A stretch of 64,000 nucleotides of DNA. Source: a marine actinobacterium PHSC20C1. GTDB taxonomy: Bacteria; Actinomycetota; Actinomycetes; Actinomycetales; Microbacteriaceae. The position numbers and the translations under genes were made by a program. The notes under the pieces are model-generated. The model had not been told where the DNA came from. It searched no databases and was given only the letters and a program-made list of their open reading frames with translations. Positions 51,561 to 59,939 of this stretch are shown one piece after another. Within the stretch, counting starts at the first letter, position 1; every line of letters begins with the position of its first letter. Where the stretch lies: the NCBI GenBank assembly GCA_000153145.1, contig CH672415.1, positions 2,162,989 through 2,226,988 on the forward strand, written 5' to 3'.

Positions 51561-53852
51561 CTACAGTGATGAGTTGCGCCGGAGCGCTAATTCCTTGTTG
51601 AGCTTGTCTCCTTCGATGTCGAGGTTGGGGAGTAGTCGGTCGAGCCATCGGGGGATCCACCAGGATCGTTCGCCGAAGAGTGCGAGGAGCGCTGGTGTGA
51701 GGGTCATCCTGATCAGGAATGCGTCTAGGAGGATGCCGACTGACAGGGCGACTCCAATTTGCTTGACCATGATGTCTTCATTGAAGGCGAACCCGGCGAA
51801 AACGGCGACCATGATTATTGCCGCTGCAACGACGACCTTCGAGGCGTGCTCGAATCCGCGTTCGATCGCTTCGTGGCCGCGATGGCCGTGGACATGGGAT
51901 TCGCGCATGGAGGACACCAAGAAGACTTGGTAGTCCATGGCGAGGCCGTACAGGATGCCGGTGACGAGGATGGGCAGGAAGCTGACGATCGGCCCGGGGG
52001 TGTCGAACCCGAGCACGTTGGAGAACCAGCCTTCCTGGAACACCAGCGTTAGTACGCCCAGGGTTGCCAGGACGCTGAAGAGGAACCCGGCGGTCGCCTG
52101 GATGGGGATGAGCAGGGACCTGAAGACAAGCAGCATGATGATTAGTGACAGCACGACGATCACGGTTAGATACAGCGGGAGGGCAGCGGCCATGGCCGAA
52201 GAGATGTCGAGGGTGATGGCCGTCTGGCCGGTCACGCCCACGGTGAGGCCATACCGATCGGAGAACTCGTCGGCTAACCCGCGGATCTCGTGAACGAGGT
52301 CGCCGGTAGCTTCCGAGGCCGGACCCGATGTGGGTACGACAGAGAGGATCGCTGTCGTACGGTCGTCGTTGAGCCCGCCGGGGAGGACCAGATCTACGTT
52401 GCTCAGGGCGCGGAGTTCGTCGGAGAGGTCCGCAAGAGTTTGATCATCGATTTTGGTGCCCTCTTCTGATGTTGCAGCGAGAACGAGTTGGCCGCTGAAC
52501 CCTTCTCCAAAACCGGCGGCTGTGAGGTCGTAGCTCTCCCTTTCTGCAGTCCCAGTGTTGGCCGTGGCTGATGATGGCAGCCCCAGCGTCAGCGAGGTGG
52601 CAGGGATCGCCAAGGCGCCCAGGACGGCCACGACGATCAGAACCGCGGGCAAACGGAATCTCACAACCGCGGAGACGAACCGGTGAGCAACCGGGTGGTT
52701 CTCGTCAGCTGCCCCGGAAGACTTGAGACGGGCCCGCGCGCTGACGATCCGTTCCCCGACCAGGCCCAAGAGCGCTGGCACGAGGGTGAGCGCGATCGCG
52801 ATCGCGACCGCGACCGTGGCTGCGGCGACCAGGGCCATCGTGGTCAGCAACTGAATCCCCACTACCGACAGACCACATAACGCGATCAGGACGGTGAGGC
52901 CTGCGAAGAATACGGCGCTGCCGGCGGTGCCCGTGGCGCGAGCCGCGGCATCGCCAGCGCTCAGTTTGGAGTCGAGGATGAGTCGGCGTTGCCGGTTGAC
53001 GATGAATAGGGAGTAGTCGATGCCGACAGCGAGCCCGACCATCAGCGCAAGTACCGGGGTGACCGCGGACAGACTAATGACCGAGGACAAGGTGAAGGCA
53101 CCGCCGACACCCACTCCCACGCCGATCAGCGCGGTGACCAGCGGCAGCCCGGCCGCAAGGAGGGATCCGAGGGTCAGGGCGAGAACAAGGGCCGCCACGA
53201 GGAGACCGACGAGTTCGGCCGGCCCGGCAAGGTTCGGGATGAGGGGCACCAAGGTGGAACTTGGATAGACCCGCAAGGTCGCGCCGCTCGCGTTCGCAGC
53301 CGTTTCGCTACTTTGCCGGATCGCCTCCAGCGCTGCTGTGGGGACCGAGTCAACCTGTTCTGTTAGCTGGAAAGTGAACAAAGCGACTTCACGGTTGTCC
53401 GACACCAAAACGTTGGGGAGTATTGTCCCATCCGCGACCAACGGGGTCAGGCCGCCTAGCTGCTCCGAGACAATCGCGACCGCCTGCTCGGGTGGCAGCT
53501 GCGCCAGCGCGTCCATACCCTCCAACTCGCGCTGAGCGACGTACTCGTTGTCGCCGATCTCCTTCACTACCTCGACTATGGCGGAGGCGTTCGCCGGGTC
53601 ATCAACGTGGTCGCCATCGCCGACCGCGAACACTATAAACGCCTGAGAGCCGGCGGCGGCCGGAAAGTTCTCGCTCAACGTGTCGAGCACGTCCTGCGAG
53701 GGGGTCCCATCAATGCGGAACTCGCTGGTAACTTTCGGAGGCACCGCAACCAACACCGCCACGACCACCGCGAGGATGAGAGCCCACGCTCCGATCACGA
53801 TCCAGCGGTGCGTGAAGGCGAAGCGACCCAGACGGTAAAGGATTGATGACAA
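51561..53852 (-). CDS. MMPL/RND-family transporter
   Basis: A 763-residue membrane transporter with two MMPL halves, about twelve helices and two large extracellular loops. Each half carries the proton-relay motif: GLAVGIDYSLFIVNR in the first and LYGLAMDYQVFLVSSMRE in the second. Family members export lipids or drugs. The start is TTG with GGAGAG seven bases ahead. It lies 19 bases behind tetR and is presumably induced when TetR lets go of the promoter. Confidence 0.9.
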   Translation of the reverse strand: MSSILYRLGRFAFTHRWIVIGAWALILAVVVAVLVAVPPKVTSEFRIDGTPSQDVLDTLSENFPAAAGSQAFIVFAVGDGDHVDDPANASAIVEVVKEIGDNEYVAQRELEGMDALAQLPPEQAVAIVSEQLGGLTPLVADGTILPNVLVSDNREVALFTFQLTEQVDSVPTAALEAIRQSSETAANASGATLRVYPSSTLVPLIPNLAGPAELVGLLVAALVLALTLGSLLAAGLPLVTALIGVGVGVGGAFTLSSVISLSAVTPVLALMVGLAVGIDYSLFIVNRQRRLILDSKLSAGDAAARATGTAGSAVFFAGLTVLIALCGLSVVGIQLLTTMALVAAATVAVAIAIALTLVPALLGLVGERIVSARARLKSSGAADENHPVAHRFVSAVVRFRLPAVLIVVAVLGALAIPATSLTLGLPSSATANTGTAERESYDLTAAGFGEGFSGQLVLAATSEEGTKIDDQTLADLSDELRALSNVDLVLPGGLNDDRTTAILSVVPTSGPASEATGDLVHEIRGLADEFSDRYGLTVGVTGQTAITLDISSAMAAALPLYLTVIVVLSLIIMLLVFRSLLIPIQATAGFLFSVLATLGVLTLVFQEGWFSNVLGFDTPGPIVSFLPILVTGILYGLAMDYQVFLVSSMRESHVHGHRGHEAIERGFEHASKVVVAAAIIMVAVFAGFAFNEDIMVKQIGVALSVGILLDAFLIRMTLTPALLALFGERSWWIPRWLDRLLPNLDIEGDKLNKELALRRNSSL

Positions 53853-53871
53853 TGCGGTGCTCTCCTGCGGT

Positions 53872-54480
53872 TTATGAGGGAAGGTGGAAGCCGTGGCGGA
53901 GGTAGTCCGCGATGGTTGAAATGAACCCGTTAAGGCTCACTTCATTAAGGGGATCGGTGATGCTGTCGGCCTCCCGCAGAACGAGGCGACCGTCAAGCAG
54001 AGCCGACATGGCCCCGTACGCGGCCCCGACGACCAGGTACGCGTACATGGGCGGGTAGTCAGGTCCGAGACGCTCGCGGAGGAACTGGGTGGCCTCGGCA
54101 ATGCCGCGCTGCTCCACGTCGTGCAGGTAGGGCTGCAGGCTCGGGCTGTCGGAGGCAAGGTCGGCCAAGCGACGGTGAGTGGTGATCACGTACTCCGAGA
54201 ACTGCGTCCGGAGCAGGTTGTCGATCTGGTCGGGCAGCGGTACGTCGGACTCCACGGACAGGCCTTCGAGAGCCTCTCGCATCCGCAATAGAGTGACGAA
54301 CGCGACCGCCTGTTCCTTCGAGTCAAAATAGTTCGATACCGTGCGACGGGAGACATCAGCCACCACCGCGAGTTCCTCGAGCGAGAATCCCCCGAGCCCC
54401 CGCTCGCACGCCAAATCGAAGGCTGTTTCCGCAAGAAGACGCCGCATTGCGGACTTCTTACGTTCACGAAGATCCGGCAC
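53872..54480 (-). CDS. TetR-family regulator of the MMPL pump
   Basis: A 202-residue regulator. The N-terminal HTH is FSLEELAVVADVSRRTVSNYFDS, then an all-helical ligand domain. The frame is open to 54687, but the GTG at 54480 gives the usual TetR length and lies 6 bases after TACCAT, with a TTGCCA -35 at 18-base spacing. A 12-bp palindrome covers that -35, so autoregulation is likely. Confidence 0.88.
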   Translation of the reverse strand: MPDLRERKKSAMRRLLAETAFDLACERGLGGFSLEELAVVADVSRRTVSNYFDSKEQAVAFVTLLRMREALEGLSVESDVPLPDQIDNLLRTQFSEYVITTHRRLADLASDSPSLQPYLHDVEQRGIAEATQFLRERLGPDYPPMYAYLVVGAAYGAMSALLDGRLVLREADSITDPLNEVSLNGFISTIADYLRHGFHLPS

Positions 54481-54486
54481 ATCAAC

Positions 54487-54523
54487 ATGGTACGCGTAAA
54501 AGTGCAAGAATGGCAACGTTGCC
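54487..54523 (-). promoter_or_regulatory. tetR-MMPL promoter and operator
   Basis: Minus-strand -35 TTGCCA (54511-54516) and -10 TACCAT (54487-54492) are 18 bases apart. GGCAACGTTGCC (54512-54523) is a perfect palindrome over the -35 box. Confidence 0.7.
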
Positions 54524-54804
54524 GGAATGGATAGAATTTGGCAAGTACGCGATAGCCGGGAGCTTGCTCCTTGCCGCTTTGCTCGGGTGGGCGGGCGCCA
54601 TGGGTGGCATGCAAACTGGTGAAGCGCGTTCTCCGTTTTCACAATGGGTCCTGAAAGCGGACTTCGGTGCGGGATCGGTTCGGTCAACCGAAACAGCCAA
54701 CCGAAACCTCCTCCGCTCTAACCCCCCCTTCTTGATAGGCGCGATCCGCGCATCCGGTCCCTATGATGCGCAACCCAAAAATCAAACATGACTCAGTAAA
54801 CCCA

Positions 54805-54860
54805 TGCCCACATTTCACCCACACTTTGGGAACATCGTGGTCAGCTCCCGTCATCGAGGT
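54805..54860 (+). repeat. Island 1 right-end repeat
   Basis: It contains adjacent 11-mers TGCCCACATTT (54805-54815) and CACCCACACTT (54816-54826), in the same orientation as the pairs at the left ends, and aligns ungapped to 51433-51488. It lies 68 bases before the second att core. The whole 54493-54928 stretch holds no gene I can support. Confidence 0.75.
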
Positions 54861-54928
54861 CGTGCCCAGTCACCAATGATTTCGGGGGATTCCAGCCACT
54901 TCCGCATAGTTCCGGGGATACGGCTTTC

Positions 54929-55165
54929 GACTACGGATCAATAGGCCGGGGGTTCAAATCCCTCCGGGCGCACTAAAAAAGCAGGTCTGACCAGCACTTT
55001 CTTGTGGAGTGCGGTGGGGCCTGTTTTTCTTTTGCCCACATTTTGCCCACACTTCACAGAGTTTTGGGTGGGATTTCGACTGAAATGCGGACTATGCCGC
55101 TCTTCCCGACCCGGTGTTTGTCTGGGTTTCGGGCCACCGCGTGGGGGTGACCTATTGACCTTTGA
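54929..55165 (+). repeat. Direct repeat copy 2: att core plus island 2 left end
   Basis: It begins with the exact 45-bp tRNA-Arg 3' core and continues with the same terminator, the 11-mer pair (55033-55043, 55044-55054) and the closing GTGACCTATTGACCTTTGA (55147-55165). No 5' tRNA half is present, so this is a junction and not a second tRNA gene. Confidence 0.9.
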
Positions 55166-55270
55166 TCGAGTGGTTGGGGGCTTAGCCGTTCTCGATGTCG
55201 TCATGTGACCTGACCTACAGTTTGGTTTCCACTCGGGGTACCGATCTGGTACGGTCAAGGGTTTCGGCGT

Positions 55271-57220
55271 TCATGCCACGTCTAGTGCCGGGGCGAGTTG
55301 CACGGCGGTGCGGATGCTGTCGCGGGACAGACGTCCAGCGCGCACCCCGTTGGCGATGACGGCGATCTCTGCGAGCTCGTGCGCGAGCACGACGGAGGCG
55401 AGACCGAGCACGCCGAACAGGGCCAGCGGGACCAGCAGGCCGATCAGCAGCAGTGACAGGCCCACGTTCTGCAGCATGATCCTGCGCGTTCTGCGCGCGT
55501 GCTCCAGTACCCGGGGCAGGTGGTTCAGGTCTTCACCCATCAAGGCGATGTCTGCGGTCTCGATCGCGACGTCGGTGCCCATGGCACCCATGGCGATCCC
55601 GGCATCGGCGGTGGCCAGGGCTGGCGCGTCGTTGACTCCGTCACCGACCATCGCAGTCGGCTGACGTGCCTTGAGCGTGCGGATGATCTCGGCCTTGTCT
55701 TCGGGCCGAAGGTCCGCGTGGACTACGGTGATGCCGGCGTCTGCGGCGAGAGCTTTCGCCGTGATGGTGTTGTCGCCGGTCAGCATCGCGACGGTATAAC
55801 CGGACCGGGTCAGCCGGGCGATCACGTCGTGCGCTTCGGGGCGCAGTTCATCCCTGACCGCGATGGCGCCGATAACTTGTCCTTCTTCCTCGACGAGGAC
55901 GGCGGTGGCACCGGCGCGCTGCATCCGGTCGATGTCCGCAGACAGCGGGCCGGGGTTGATCCAGCCCGGACGGCCCAGGCGCAGGCGCCTGCCTTCCAGA
56001 ACACCTTCCAATCCGGCGCCCGGGAAGGTGTTGACGTCGGTGACTTCGGCGCGGTCGGGTGAGGCGGCGAGGATCGCACGGGCGAGGGGGTGTTCGCTGC
56101 GTGCTTCCAGTCCGGCTGCGGCGGCCAGCACCTGTTCCCTGGTTGTGGCTTGGACTACCGCGACGTCGATGACGACCGGCTTGTTTCGGGTGAGGGTGCC
56201 GGTCTTGTCAAGGGCGATGGTGCGGATTTTGCCGAGTGTTTCCAGCGCGCCGCCGCCCTTGATGAGAACTCCGATGCGGCTGGCGGCGCCCACTGACGCC
56301 ACGACCGTAACGGGGACGGAGATTGCAAGGGCGCAGGGCGAAGCCGCGACCAAGACGACGAGGGCGCGCTCGAACCACAGCAGTGGTTCTCCGATGATGA
56401 AGCCGAACACAATGATCAGTCCGGCGACGATCAGGATGCCAGGTACGAGCCGTCCGGCGATCGTGTCGGCTAACCGCTGGCCGGGGCCTTTGCGGGATTG
56501 TTCGACCTCGACGATGTGCACAATCCTGGACAGCGAGTTGTTCTCCGCGGTGCTGATGACTTCTACTTCGAGTGGGCCGGTGCCGTTGATGGAACCAGCG
56601 TAAACCTCTGCGCCCGGTCCAGCTTCGACGGGGACGGATTCACCCGTCAGGGCTGAGGTGTCCAGTGAGGTGCGGCCGGTGAGGATGCGGCCGTCGGTGG
56701 CTAGGCGCTCACCGGGGCGGACAATCATCCTATCTCCGAGGGCGAGTTCGGCCGGGGCGACGGTGATTTCACTGCCGTCGCGCAGGACGGTTGCTTCTGC
56801 GGGGACAAGGTCCAACAGTGCGCGCAGCCCGCGGCGGGTTTTCGCCAGGGAATATTCCTCAAGTCCTTCGGAGATGGCGTAGAGGAAGGACAATAAGGCC
56901 GCTTCCTCGACTTGGCCGAGTGCGACGGCGCCGACGGCGGCGATGGTCATGAGCGTGCCGACGCCGATCCGGCCCTTGGCCAGGCGCTTCAGTGTCGTGG
57001 GAACGAAGGTCCAGGCCGATATGAGTAGCGCGGAGGCCTCCAAGGGAAACGTCAGCCATATCGGGGCGCCTGTTAGGGAGGCGATCCATGCTGTGAGCAG
57101 CAGCACTCCGGAAACGGCTGCTGCCCGGATCTCACGCACATGCCAGAATCCTTCGGCTTCCTGTTCGCCGGCTTCTCCTACATCGGGCCCCTCTTCGGCA
57201 CCGCCCCCTACGTCGCTCAT
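55271..57220 (-). CDS. Heavy-metal-translocating P-type ATPase (P1B)
   Basis: A 649-residue metal exporter with no N-terminal CxxC metal-binding domain; the first 25 residues are acidic. Conserved sites are TGES (192-195), the membrane SPC (294-296), the phosphorylated aspartate in DKTGT (338-342) and GDGVNDAPAL. The final helix pair has VVLAHELAEIAVIANGVR. SPC is typical of P1B-4 (Co/Zn/Cd) pumps, but the usual HEGGT of that class is replaced by HELAE. Paired with a CmtR-like sensor, cadmium, lead, zinc or cobalt export is likely. Its start overlaps the cmtR stop by one base. Confidence 0.92.
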   Translation of the reverse strand: MSDVGGGAEEGPDVGEAGEQEAEGFWHVREIRAAAVSGVLLLTAWIASLTGAPIWLTFPLEASALLISAWTFVPTTLKRLAKGRIGVGTLMTIAAVGAVALGQVEEAALLSFLYAISEGLEEYSLAKTRRGLRALLDLVPAEATVLRDGSEITVAPAELALGDRMIVRPGERLATDGRILTGRTSLDTSALTGESVPVEAGPGAEVYAGSINGTGPLEVEVISTAENNSLSRIVHIVEVEQSRKGPGQRLADTIAGRLVPGILIVAGLIIVFGFIIGEPLLWFERALVVLVAASPCALAISVPVTVVASVGAASRIGVLIKGGGALETLGKIRTIALDKTGTLTRNKPVVIDVAVVQATTREQVLAAAAGLEARSEHPLARAILAASPDRAEVTDVNTFPGAGLEGVLEGRRLRLGRPGWINPGPLSADIDRMQRAGATAVLVEEEGQVIGAIAVRDELRPEAHDVIARLTRSGYTVAMLTGDNTITAKALAADAGITVVHADLRPEDKAEIIRTLKARQPTAMVGDGVNDAPALATADAGIAMGAMGTDVAIETADIALMGEDLNHLPRVLEHARRTRRIMLQNVGLSLLLIGLLVPLALFGVLGLASVVLAHELAEIAVIANGVRAGRLSRDSIRTAVQLAPALDVA

Positions 57221-57600
57221 CAGGCGTTCTCCTTTGTCAGTGATGCATCGGTGTATGCGTTGCCGTAGGCAGGGCAGAGACTGACCGCGTTGCCGGTGGC
57301 AGCCAGCAGTTGCTCAGCCCGCGCCAGCATGTCCATCAGCTCTGGCCGTGCCAGAGAGTAGTACACGCTGCGGCCCTGGACCCGGCCCTGGACCAGGCCG
57401 CAGTCACGCAGGCAAGCCACATGCGCAGATACTGTTGATTGGGCTAGGCCCAACTCCGCGGTCAGATCCCCGACCCGCACCTCTCCGCGGGTCATGCGCT
57501 TCACGATGGACAGCCGTGTCGGGTCGCTGAGGGAATGAAACAGCGCCGCTGCCGGATCGAGCCCGCAGCTATCGGCGGTCACACTTGGAATGATCGTCAT
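57220..57600 (-). CDS. cmtR: CmtR-like ArsR-family Cd/Pb sensor
   Basis: A 126-residue winged-helix repressor. The recognition helix reads AQSTVSAHVACLRDCGLV and contains Cys63 and Cys67; a third cysteine is at 109 in SLCPAYG. Mycobacterial CmtR senses Cd/Pb with two cysteines in the same helix plus one in the C-terminal tail, and this layout matches. The ATG follows TATCAT (57607-57612) by 6 bases. It precedes and should repress the P1B ATPase. Confidence 0.9.
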   Translation of the reverse strand: MTIIPSVTADSCGLDPAAALFHSLSDPTRLSIVKRMTRGEVRVGDLTAELGLAQSTVSAHVACLRDCGLVQGRVQGRSVYYSLARPELMDMLARAEQLLAATGNAVSLCPAYGNAYTDASLTKENA

Positions 57601-57612
57601 ATTGCGATGATA

Positions 57613-57964
57613 GCGTGCGAATTCGATTTAGTGTTTATCCGCCATCACCCCACTGTGACCCCGATCACCAGAGCCAAGGCCGAAGCTGAAGACTGAGTGG
57701 GCAGGTCCGGTGGCCACGCCGGGGAGAGGCACCTCGGGGCATCTTGCAAAGCCTTGGATTTTCAAAACACCCGATTCGACTCCGAAGCCACCGGGAATTT
57801 TCGTGCGGTGGCTCGGAACGGCTACGTCTTGACAAGTCGTCTCACCGTGGGACGCGTTTCAGACACGTCTTTAGGGGTTTCTGGGGGCAGTCCCTATGTC
57901 TTTATCGATAGCGCTGTACCTAACGCGCTAGGCCGGCGGCATCGCCGGCAAGGTCGAACACGAA
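57613..57964. other. Non-coding stretch between cmtR and the ArsR pseudogene
   Basis: About 350 bases with no gene I can support on either strand. It has short palindromes (TATCGATA and AGCGCT near 57905) and a 7-bp stem GCCGGCG (57932-57938) / CGCCGGC (57943-57949) that may terminate transcription from the right. It may be a remnant of recombined DNA. Confidence 0.4.
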
Positions 57965-58394
57965 CTACCTCAAGGCGACGGTGAGCAATCCTGGGCCGAG
58001 CAGGGCGTTAGCTTCTGCACTGAGCAGCGCGCGATACGTCTTACTGTGCGATGCATGGTGCGCGGGTGATTCGTCCACGGTGTGCTGGGCCTGCAGGCTT
58101 GCCTCCGCGACCGACCGTTTCGTATGCTCATCGGGCAGCGGGCAAAACAAGCGATTGCCGTCCTTGCACATAAAGACGAGTTTGCCCTAGCGCAGCTTCG
58201 CTAAATATGTGAGGCACCGCGGCCAGATTGCGCTCGACCGTGTCAGCGAGATGATTCACCGACAACTCGCCATCCTGCAAAGCGAGCACAGTTTGAATGC
58301 AGGTGGCGCCAACAAGCAGCTGAAATATATCCATTGCGATCTCAACATGTTCGCGACCTGATTTGATCCGTTCCACACGCGCATCTCCATGCAT
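57965..58394 (-). pseudogene. Decayed ArsR-family regulator
   Basis: Two frames together read as an ArsR repressor. The first gives MDIFQLLVGATCIQTVLALQ and DGELSVNHLADTVERN, up to about 58205. The second continues LAKLR, an in-frame TAG (58187-58189), then GKLVFMCKDGNRLFCPLPDEH and SLQAQHTVDESPAHHAS. The parts fit the usual order (helix-turn-helix, wing, C-terminal helix with His residues) only if one base near 58205 is removed. One frameshift and one stop therefore break it. Confidence 0.75.
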
Positions 58395-58530
58395 CCTCAG
58401 ATGCTGGAGAGACGGACATTTCCTTTCCTCTTACGGCGCCTCGGATGCTGAATAGTTCATTAAGAAAGAGAGCTAAGTCCTCGTGGAGTAGAGCACTGCA
58501 CGTTATGGCACGTACGGTTCTGAAAGCGAG

Positions 58531-59493
58531 TCAACGACGACTCTGCAGCGACTGTAAGTAGTCGTTGTACCCGTCCAAATCCGGATCTCCTTCGGCGTCC
58601 GCGCGTTTCGAGGCCCTGGCTGCTCTCACTGTGTCCTGTCGCTGCCAGCGCACGAGGGTAATGATCAAGATAAGGACCACTGGTAGCTCGCCGTATGTCC
58701 ACACGAGCGTTCCCGCTAGCCTTTGGTCCTGCAGCGGATCTACGCCCAACCCTGGAGGGGGCGAGTTGAAGAACGGGATCAGCGCAGTGGAGGCGAAGAT
58801 CAGCACGAGCGCGAAAGCGGCGTGCAGTTGCATTTCCACGACAGCGTCAAATATGCGCGCCACAAACGATGTTCGTCGCGGAAGAGGATCGCCTGACACC
58901 AGAGGTGTGGCAACCACAACCCCGACGATTAGGAACCCCACCTCCAGCGCGATGTGTCCGAGCCAGCTGGCCAAGAAAATATTTGCTACGCCGCCCAAGT
59001 AGAGTCCGAAGAGGCTCAGAATCATCAACGGAACTACAAGTGCCGGATGGAGAGCGGCCCTGCCTAGACGTGATCGGAGGCCGAAAAGTGCGGCTCTGAG
59101 AACAATTTTGCCACCAAATCGGTGGGGGGTTGCCCGCAGGAGTAGCGTTCCCGGGGAGCCGAGTATGAAGAGCGGGGGAATTACCATCATCAACGTAAGT
59201 TGTTGAAATATGAAGACTGACAACATCCGGAGTCCGTAGGCGTCGATACGTGTTCCTGTGACGATCAACAGTAGAGCGCAACCTAATAGGAAACAGACTG
59301 TGCGAATCACCGACCATCGACGACCCTGAGCCCAAAGTCGAGTCGCACCCACTATGTATGCGGCTGCAAGAAAAGCGGCGAGAGCTGGCATCACGGGAAA
59401 AGCCAGCGTGTCCCATGTCAGGAACTCTTCAAAGCTGGGAGCTAGAAGTGGTTCTCCACTGGGACCGTTTGTCGAGGGGGGCATCGGGCTCAC
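58531..59493 (-). CDS. ctaG: CtaG/Caa3-type cytochrome oxidase assembly membrane protein
   Basis: A 320-residue membrane protein with about seven helices, matching the Caa3_CtaG family. Typical segments are GTRIDAYGLRMLSVFIFQQL, MMVIPPLFILGSP, and MQLHAAFALVLIFASTALI. Family members help copper insertion into cytochrome oxidase or act in copper handling. The GTG overlaps the stop of the metal sensor gene by 4 bases, so here it is part of a metal-responsive operon. No oxidase genes are nearby. Confidence 0.88.
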   Translation of the reverse strand: MSPMPPSTNGPSGEPLLAPSFEEFLTWDTLAFPVMPALAAFLAAAYIVGATRLWAQGRRWSVIRTVCFLLGCALLLIVTGTRIDAYGLRMLSVFIFQQLTLMMVIPPLFILGSPGTLLLRATPHRFGGKIVLRAALFGLRSRLGRAALHPALVVPLMILSLFGLYLGGVANIFLASWLGHIALEVGFLIVGVVVATPLVSGDPLPRRTSFVARIFDAVVEMQLHAAFALVLIFASTALIPFFNSPPPGLGVDPLQDQRLAGTLVWTYGELPVVLILIITLVRWQRQDTVRAARASKRADAEGDPDLDGYNDYLQSLQSRR

Positions 59494-59939
59494 GGCCGCT
59501 TCACCGAACTTATATTCGTGAGTTCTTCTACCAGACTCACATTAGATCGTTCCGGATGGACGAGTTCTGTATGACCGACGTGCTCGAGGCCAAGTTTTAG
59601 AAGAGTAAGAACATGGAGATCGGCTAACTCGTAGGAAGCTACTCGTCCCTTCCTATGCACATCGACGACACGATGCGCACGTAAAAGGCGGAGCGCATGC
59701 GAGACTGCTGACTCACTCATCTCGATCGTGGCTGCGAGGTCACGAACGCACATCGGACCATTAAGCAGCGCGATCAGTAGTCGGACACGGTTTGGTTCCC
59801 CGAGTAGGCCAAATACATCGGCCAGATCGATTACATCGGCGTCGGGGGGCATGGATGCTCTTGCCGATGCCACTTGGGCGGCATTGATGGTAGGCAAATT
59901 CTGCCTGCGGTGAGCCTTGTCCGGAATCAACTGGCTCAC
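59490..59939 (-). CDS. SmtB/CzrA-type ArsR-family zinc/cobalt sensor
   Basis: A 149-residue repressor. The HTH is MCVRDLAATIEMSESAVSHALRL; the C-terminal helix is DLHVLTLLKLGLEHVGH, giving Asp107, His109, His120 and His123. This is the DxHx(10)HxxH alpha-5 site of CzrA-type Zn/Co sensors, complete. The GTG start has GAGGG upstream and overlaps the small ORF's stop (GTGA). It presumably controls the CDF exporter and CtaG. Confidence 0.9.
   Translation of the reverse strand: MSQLIPDKAHRRQNLPTINAAQVASARASMPPDADVIDLADVFGLLGEPNRVRLLIALLNGPMCVRDLAATIEMSESAVSHALRLLRAHRVVDVHRKGRVASYELADLHVLTLLKLGLEHVGHTELVHPERSNVSLVEELTNISSVKRP

Larger units (their letters stand above)
49639..54973. mobile_element. 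Genomic island 1 at tRNA-Arg (abiE / tetR-MMPL)
   Basis: The segment lies between two identical 45-bp copies of the tRNA-Arg 3' end, the usual mark of tyrosine-recombinase integration. It carries AbiEi/AbiEii, an MMPL pump and its TetR regulator. I found no integrase or excisionase gene. A second, degenerate end sequence at 51433-51488 divides it into two modules. It could be mobilised only by an integrase supplied elsewhere. Confidence 0.75.

Noticed and set aside
54447-54791. Plus-strand ORF of 114 codons upstream of tetR
   Set aside because: It runs through the tetR promoter and operator, has no family similarity I recognise, and has no ribosome site; the hydrophobic stretch is probably incidental.
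55238-55252. GTACC/GGTAC hairpin right of the P1B ATPase stop
   Set aside because: The five-base stem is weak and has no T-run; not enough to call a terminator.
54938-55258. Minus-strand ORF of 106 codons across the second att copy
   Set aside because: It reads the repeated tRNA fragment backwards (ending RPEGFEPPAY) and is homologous to the artefact at 49619-49843.
57697-57984. Plus-strand ORF of 95 codons right of cmtR
   Set aside because: It has no recognisable domain and no ribosome site, and it ends inside the ArsR pseudogene region.
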